A stretch of 17,535 nucleotides of DNA from CAZHGD01 sp964531735 (GTDB taxonomy: Bacteria; Armatimonadota; UBA10988): contig CAZHGD010000158.1 in NCBI GenBank assembly GCA_964531735.1, positions 1-17,535 of the forward strand. The letters are read 5' to 3'. A program made the translations under genes and the position numbers. The notes beneath the pieces were generated by a model, which had not been told where the DNA came from, did no database searches, and worked only from the letters and a program-made list of their open reading frames with translations. This document shows, one piece after another, positions 13,176 through 17,535 of this stretch (position 1 is its first letter; the number at the start of each line of letters is the position of its first letter).

Positions 13176-15251
13176 ATGGGTAAGCCATGGGTGGTGCTGC
13201 TGTTGCTGGCCGGCGCGGCGTGGGCCGACAACGCCACCGTCTACGCGCCGGACGAGGCCTGTGCGTACTTCAAGATCTACCAGGACGAGGCGCTGACCAA
13301 GGAGGTCGGCAGCCCCTTGGGTGGCGTGGTCTACCCGGTCCTGTACATCCGGCTCGGGCCGGGCTGGCGGGTGCATGAGGACACCAACCAGCTCACGGTG
13401 ACCGTCACCGACAACTACCCCGATTACGAGGCGGGGACGAACGTGGTGAAGACGTTCAGCGACATCCCGATGACGGTCCAAGGCTGGGAGACGAAGCTGC
13501 AGGACGGCACGACCTGGACGAGCTGCGCTGGCCCCGGGCACAATGTCAATGGCGACCCGACGAAGCCGGTGTTCTACCGCTATAAGCTGATCTGGAACAG
13601 CATGAAGGAGCCGTTGGGCAACAACGGCAAGCACACGCTGGCGGCGGACGCGCAGGTGAAGTTCCAGAGCACGACGGGCCAGCCGGTGCTGAAAGGCCCG
13701 GCGGCGAAGGTGGTGACGACGGAGAACTGCTGGATCAGCGATGTTCGATGTTGGGCTGGTAACCTTGACTACTTCCTGTTCGAGCCGGATGGTGCCGAAG
13801 CCTTGCGTGCGCCGAGGGTCGACTTCCGGATCCACGACGCCGATCCACGGACCTATCAGTGGACGGTCCGCTTCTGGCAGACCGCACACACGATCGGCGT
13901 TCCGCCAGATGATGCGAGGGCCATCACCGGCTTCTGTTCGGTCGGGGACGCGGTCTCTGTCGACTTCACGGACCTGTCGTATGAGCAGAGGCTGACCGAA
14001 GAGGATGAGCCCGGTCCATACTGCTACGACATCAGCATTGAGAAGCTCGTCGGCCAGCCGCCGTCATTGGGGGGGCTGTCGCTGGACAGCTATTCACTCA
14101 AGGCCTATGTGAGCCATCTCCGCCAGTTGCCGCCTGAGGAAGCCTATTGCCTGTCGCTGGGCGACCACGGTGTGGTCGCCACGGTGCTCGACGAGGAGCA
14201 GATCCAGTTGGGCGCCTGGTATACGTTGCTCCACGACAAGGCCGTGGCAGCGGCAGAGGATGTCAAGATGACCGCGTTCGACGGCAGCGGTTCCGTTCTG
14301 GGCAGCGCACCAGGACCTGGCGCCATCGGCGCGATGCAAGGCAGCGAAACAGAACCGCTACCAATCTGCTTGGTGCCGCTGTGGAACTGTTCGCCGGAGT
14401 GGCCCGTGGTCTGGACCGGCGCCGACCCGTATGGTCGGTCGAGCCCCGACCGCCGCTTGCACGACGCGCCGCGGATGCTGGCCGCCAACGTGCCCGGGAG
14501 GAACGACAGGGCGCTGTGCGTCGGCGGCGGGAAATGGCTTGGCTACCCAGAGCTTCCCACGAGCACCATCACCAGTCTCCAGGGGAAGTACGCCAAGAAG
14601 GGCGGCTTTGGATGGGAGCGCGTTCAGGGCGACGCCAACTACCGCAAGGCCACGGCACCCGAGTACGTGGTGATGCTCTGGATCGGCTATCGTTCGAAAA
14701 GGATGCGCAAGGAGGACTACGATGTCAAGCTGCGGGCATTTGCTATGGACGCATGGTGCCATGGGTCCAAATCGGCCCTCTGGCTGCGGGGGGACGGCCC
14801 GCAAAACGGCGTTGGTGTCGCGAACGAATCCGGCTTCCTCAACATCTGCAACTACGAGGAATTCAGAGGCGCCGGCTTCGCGCAGTTGCTCGGCTGCAAC
14901 ACCGGCACTGATGGTAGCGCAAGCTTGGTGAACGTTGTCCACCAGCGGGGTGTCCGTTGCGTGATCGGGTGTGATCAGTACATCTGCGTCAACGGACTGA
15001 TCTGGAAGAAGTGGATGGAACTCCTGTACTCGCGGCTGACCGAGAGGAGCGATCAGAGCGACAAGCGCTCCCGCAAGTACACCATTAGCGAAGCGTTCGC
15101 CGCAGCGAAGAGCGCCATGCTGGCCTTTCTCAGGGGCGAGCCGTACCGATGCGCAGGAGACCCCAAAAAGCACCCGCCTGATGGGTACTTCGGGTGGTAC
15201 AACCTGCGGTACCACGGGTTCTCTTCCACCCGCTACCGACCGGGAGGCTAG
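13176..15251 (+). CDS. Secreted protein with C-terminal CHAT/caspase-like protease domain
   Basis: Protein of 691 residues. The ATG at 13176 has GGAGGG five bases upstream. A signal peptide is clear: MGKPWVVLLLLAGAAWA followed by DNATVY. Residues about 20-195 form beta-rich domain(s). A middle region (about 200-470) is mixed. The C-terminal part reads as a clan CD, CHAT-like fold: strand EYVVMLWIGY, then DAWCHGSKSALWLRG with His529, strand GFAQLLGCNTGTDGSASL with Cys574, strand GVRCVIGC, helix WKKWMELLYSRL and helix ISEAFAAAKSAML. His-Gly and a Cys after a hydrophobic strand match the catalytic dyad of CHAT, caspase and gingipain-type peptidases. The inferred role is an exported protease. The gene is 11 bp after its upstream neighbour and 2 bp before the next, so co-transcription is likely. 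Codon use changes near 13740. Confidence 0.72.
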   Translation: MGKPWVVLLLLAGAAWADNATVYAPDEACAYFKIYQDEALTKEVGSPLGGVVYPVLYIRLGPGWRVHEDTNQLTVTVTDNYPDYEAGTNVVKTFSDIPMTVQGWETKLQDGTTWTSCAGPGHNVNGDPTKPVFYRYKLIWNSMKEPLGNNGKHTLAADAQVKFQSTTGQPVLKGPAAKVVTTENCWISDVRCWAGNLDYFLFEPDGAEALRAPRVDFRIHDADPRTYQWTVRFWQTAHTIGVPPDDARAITGFCSVGDAVSVDFTDLSYEQRLTEEDEPGPYCYDISIEKLVGQPPSLGGLSLDSYSLKAYVSHLRQLPPEEAYCLSLGDHGVVATVLDEEQIQLGAWYTLLHDKAVAAAEDVKMTAFDGSGSVLGSAPGPGAIGAMQGSETEPLPICLVPLWNCSPEWPVVWTGADPYGRSSPDRRLHDAPRMLAANVPGRNDRALCVGGGKWLGYPELPTSTITSLQGKYAKKGGFGWERVQGDANYRKATAPEYVVMLWIGYRSKRMRKEDYDVKLRAFAMDAWCHGSKSALWLRGDGPQNGVGVANESGFLNICNYEEFRGAGFAQLLGCNTGTDGSASLVNVVHQRGVRCVIGCDQYICVNGLIWKKWMELLYSRLTERSDQSDKRSRKYTISEAFAAAKSAMLAFLRGEPYRCAGDPKKHPPDGYFGWYNLRYHGFSSTRYRPGG

Positions 15252-15253
15252 GT

Positions 15254-17065
15254 ATGGGCGGCACTACTTGGGACGGGCGCCTACGAAGCGTTGTGCGAGG
15301 GTTGTTGTTGGCAGTAGCGGTCGCCGGCGCGTGGGCCGCTCTCACGTGCGCCGAGACAAGCCCGGCCGACCGGGAAGTCGCCGTGACGCTGGCAAAGGGA
15401 TTCCTCTCCGATCCTGACCTCGTGGCAGGTTGCCGTATCATGGCCGGCAAAGACCATGCTGAAGGCAGCCGCGTGTCGCTGCTCCTAGCCAGTGCCGATG
15501 CCGGGTCGCGGGCCGATCCAGGCCAGATAGTGGTGGACACGCGCACGCGACGGGTCCTTGGCTACTCAGCGCCTACAGTCCGGGATCCGCCCGACCGCGT
15601 CATCACGGCCGTTGTGGCCCGAGAGGTGGCGCTTCGGTTCCTGCGCCGCCACCTGTCGCCTGAGGTGTTCGGGCCACCGTATACCACGTCGCTCGAAACC
15701 ACGGCGGAACCCGGTGTCAGCGGCACAATTGACGTAGCAATGAGCGTGGGCGCGGACGGCATGAGGCTGCCGTTCGGGGCTGTTGTTGGCGTATGTGCGT
15801 GGGAGCCAAAGGTGGCCAACGTCACTTTCCGGGCGCTGCCAGCGTCTATTCCTGCCAGTCACCTGCCTGAGACAGAGGCGAGGGTGCGTGCACGTGCCGT
15901 TGTTGCCGGGCAAGGCATCGCGGGCTTGGTGTTGGGACGGGCCTCCTCGCAAGTAGGCTGGGACGAGGACACCGACAAGCTGTACCGGTACTGGGAGTTT
16001 GGGGTTACCACGGGCCAGCGCGCGGCAAGCGTGGTGGTCTACGAGGATCGACGCTTCGGTGAGGACATGATGACCCCACTGCCGCCGGAAGCGACGGCAC
16101 CGACATCGAAGTGCCTGTTCTGGGATCTGGAGCCGTCGTGGACCGAGCCGGTGGCCGGACGGCCGAGCCTGCTGTTCCGTTCCTCGCGACGCCCGATAGG
16201 CTGGCCTTCCTGGCGACCGGTGGAGACCAGCCTCTGCCGGGTTGAGCTGCGCACCGGCGCTGTCTGCTGTGTTCGTCAAGGCGAAAGCGAACGTGGCAAC
16301 TTGGCGGCCCATGGCGCCGTCGGCATCGCGGTTGTCAACACCGGCGGCGGATCAAGTCTGGTGGTCGACCTGACGACGGGTAGTACCGCACCGGGCACCA
16401 CCTCCAAGCGGTCCGGCTTCGACTTCCGGGTCTCGCCCACCGGGCGCTACGTGGCCTTCACCGCCGACCGCGCCGGTGGCGACACGGACGTGTTCCTGGC
16501 GGAGTTTGGACCGGGCGGGCTGCAGCACCAAACTCGGGCCGCCTGGGTGCGCGGGCGCGACGCACGGCCGGTCATCGGGCCCGGCGACGTCTTCGTCTAC
16601 TGGGTACACGAGACCGGCGGCGAGGCCGGCCACTATCGCGGCCGCATCTACCGCTCGCGCCTCAGCGAGCGCGGCCAGGACGCCACGGTGCCGGCCGTGG
16701 TCTCCGAGGAGATCGAGGCGCCGCAGTCGGTCCAGGTCTTTCCCGACGACCAGCGACTGCTCCTCGCCTATGACGACGGCCGCTTGCTGCGGTTGGACCT
16801 GGGCAGCCGCCAACTGCGGCCGGTGGTCCTGCCGGAGCTGCGCGACGCGACCGTGCCGAACTCCGAGCCGCTCAAGCCGGCGAAGGTCGCCCTCAGCCCC
16901 AATGGCGAATGGCTGGCGTTCAACGCCGACTTGCGGGTCAAGGGCGCGAAGGAGTACCGGCGCTGCATCTACGTCTGCCGGCTCGATGGCAGCCAACTGC
17001 GGCGTCTCAGCCCGCTGACCGATGAGCCGCTGCCCATGTATGCGCCGAAAGCGACGGCGCGGTGA
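15254..17065 (+). CDS. Secreted beta-propeller (TolB/WD40-like) protein
   Basis: Protein of 603 residues from the ATG at 15254, two bases after the CHAT-like gene's stop; GGGAGG at 15242-15247 lies inside that gene. An upstream ATG at 15194 would overlap the neighbour by 58 bp and hide the signal peptide. The signal peptide is RSVVRGLLLAVAVAGAWA followed by ALTCAETS. Residues about 35-190 are an unrecognised domain with PepSY-like features (GQIVVDTRTRRVLGYSAP, then a helix rich in Arg and Ala). The second half has propeller-blade signatures: FRVSPTGRYVAFTADRAGGD with DVFLAEFG near residue 390, QVFPDDQRLLLAYDDGRLLR, and KVALSPNGEWLAFNAD with IYVCRLDGSQLRRLSP near 545. Such propellers usually bind proteins or glycans outside the cytoplasm. 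Tight spacing suggests a functional link with the protease. The blade count is uncertain. Confidence 0.75.
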   Translation: MGGTTWDGRLRSVVRGLLLAVAVAGAWAALTCAETSPADREVAVTLAKGFLSDPDLVAGCRIMAGKDHAEGSRVSLLLASADAGSRADPGQIVVDTRTRRVLGYSAPTVRDPPDRVITAVVAREVALRFLRRHLSPEVFGPPYTTSLETTAEPGVSGTIDVAMSVGADGMRLPFGAVVGVCAWEPKVANVTFRALPASIPASHLPETEARVRARAVVAGQGIAGLVLGRASSQVGWDEDTDKLYRYWEFGVTTGQRAASVVVYEDRRFGEDMMTPLPPEATAPTSKCLFWDLEPSWTEPVAGRPSLLFRSSRRPIGWPSWRPVETSLCRVELRTGAVCCVRQGESERGNLAAHGAVGIAVVNTGGGSSLVVDLTTGSTAPGTTSKRSGFDFRVSPTGRYVAFTADRAGGDTDVFLAEFGPGGLQHQTRAAWVRGRDARPVIGPGDVFVYWVHETGGEAGHYRGRIYRSRLSERGQDATVPAVVSEEIEAPQSVQVFPDDQRLLLAYDDGRLLRLDLGSRQLRPVVLPELRDATVPNSEPLKPAKVALSPNGEWLAFNADLRVKGAKEYRRCIYVCRLDGSQLRRLSPLTDEPLPMYAPKATAR

Positions 17066-17138
17066 CCGAGCCCGGCGGCGATGGCGTACGCGGCTGGGGG
17101 CCGTGGTCGTCTGCTACGGTGCCGAAGTGAGGTGGGTT

Positions 17139-17535
17139 GTGAGCCCGGTCAAGTCACATGCGCCAAGGGCCCGCTGGTCGCTCCTGCTCCTGGCCCTCCT
17201 CCCGCCCGCCTTCGCCGCGGCCGAGCCGTTGGCCGTCGCCTTGACCGCCGACGGCGCCCTCACGGCCACTGCGCCGGATGGCGAGGCAGGGCTCTACCTG
17301 CGTCTGCTCCGCGGCGACGTCGAGGCGCTGCCGGAACTGCTCCGCAACAGCCCGCGGGCACCTTGGCCCGCGCAGGCGCAGCAGGTGGCCGCGGCGGCCA
17401 AGCAGCTACCCGAACCCAAACGCTATGCCCCGGCCGTGGCCGGTTTGCTGGTGCTCGGGGCGCTGGGCGGGTCGGGCGCCGAGGAAGCGGTCACGGCGCT
17501 GCAATGGCTGCCGCTCAAGCCGCGCGACGCGTTGG
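17139..17535 (+). CDS. Secreted protein of unknown function (3' end outside window)
   Basis: A GTG at 17139 preceded by AGGTGGG starts a frame open to the window end, 132 residues visible. The N-terminus is a clear signal peptide: MSPVKSHAPRARWS, then LLLLALLPPAFA and AAEP, with likely cleavage after AFA. The mature part begins with a short beta segment (LAVALTADGALTATAPDGEA) and continues as helices (LYLRLLRGDVEALPELLRN, AQQVAAAAKQLPEPKRYAP, VAGLLVLGALGGSGAEEAVT), which could be the start of a helical-repeat (HEAT-like) domain. It lies 73 bp after the propeller gene and may belong to the same secreted cluster. No family is recognised. A GTG start and GC-rich third positions match the other genes here. 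Confidence 0.7.
   Translation, partial: MSPVKSHAPRARWSLLLLALLPPAFAAAEPLAVALTADGALTATAPDGEAGLYLRLLRGDVEALPELLRNSPRAPWPAQAQQVAAAAKQLPEPKRYAPAVAGLLVLGALGGSGAEEAVTALQWLPLKPRDAL

Noticed and set aside
11800..13188. Minus-strand frame of 462 codons
   Set aside because: It is antisense to three + strand genes with ribosome sites. Long antisense frames are expected at this GC content.

Overview
The window is one contig piece of a very GC-rich bacterial genome. GTG starts, large secreted carbohydrate-active and beta-propeller proteins, SUMF1 and CHAT-like domains and short dispersed palindromes fit a free-living, metagenome-type lineage such as Armatimonadota or Planctomycetota. The sequence alone does not settle the phylum. 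All genes I support lie on the + strand. I saw no rRNA, tRNA, transposase gene, reverse transcriptase or CRISPR array.

Layout. (1) 1-2079: 3' part of a GH106/GH2-like glycoside hydrolase, cut by the window edge. (2) 2080-5297: an accessory stretch with palindromic repeats, a repeat-bearing lipoprotein ending in an M15-type zinc peptidase domain (2417-3421), and a TIR-SUMF1 fusion (3748-5034). (3) 5298-10543: a compact five-gene operon with an unrecognised protein, a degenerate BrxC/BrxD-type ATPase, an intact BrxD-like ATPase, a second unrecognised protein and a SNF2-family helicase. Gaps are 17 and 3 bp, and two junctions overlap by 4 and 14 bp. (4) 10544-11105: an array of direct and inverted copies of a 26-bp repeat, including a 134-bp tandem duplication. 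(5) 11106-12372: an alpha/beta hydrolase and a small hypothetical protein. (6) 12613-17535: a cluster with a possibly N-truncated protein, a secreted CHAT-like protease, a secreted beta-propeller protein and the start of another secreted protein that runs off the window.

The most interesting locus is the five-gene operon. It resembles the ATPase-plus-helicase core of BREX and Ter-associated DNA-processing systems, but the window holds no methyltransferase (PglX), phosphatase (PglZ) or protease partner. One of its two ATPases has lost both Walker motifs, so the pair looks like an active/inactive couple. I infer a DNA-directed, probably anti-phage or stress role. The TIR-SUMF1 gene just upstream also belongs to a protein class linked to biological conflict, and its C-terminal segment has a codon pattern compatible with a diversity-generating retroelement variable region. 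The repeat array lies directly behind the helicase gene and could be mobile-element debris or a functional DNA site.

The secreted cluster is probably a separate unit: a CHAT-fold protease with a signal peptide, tightly followed by a propeller protein. Codon use shifts sharply inside the protease gene, so its C-terminal half and the start of the next gene may have a different history from their surroundings.
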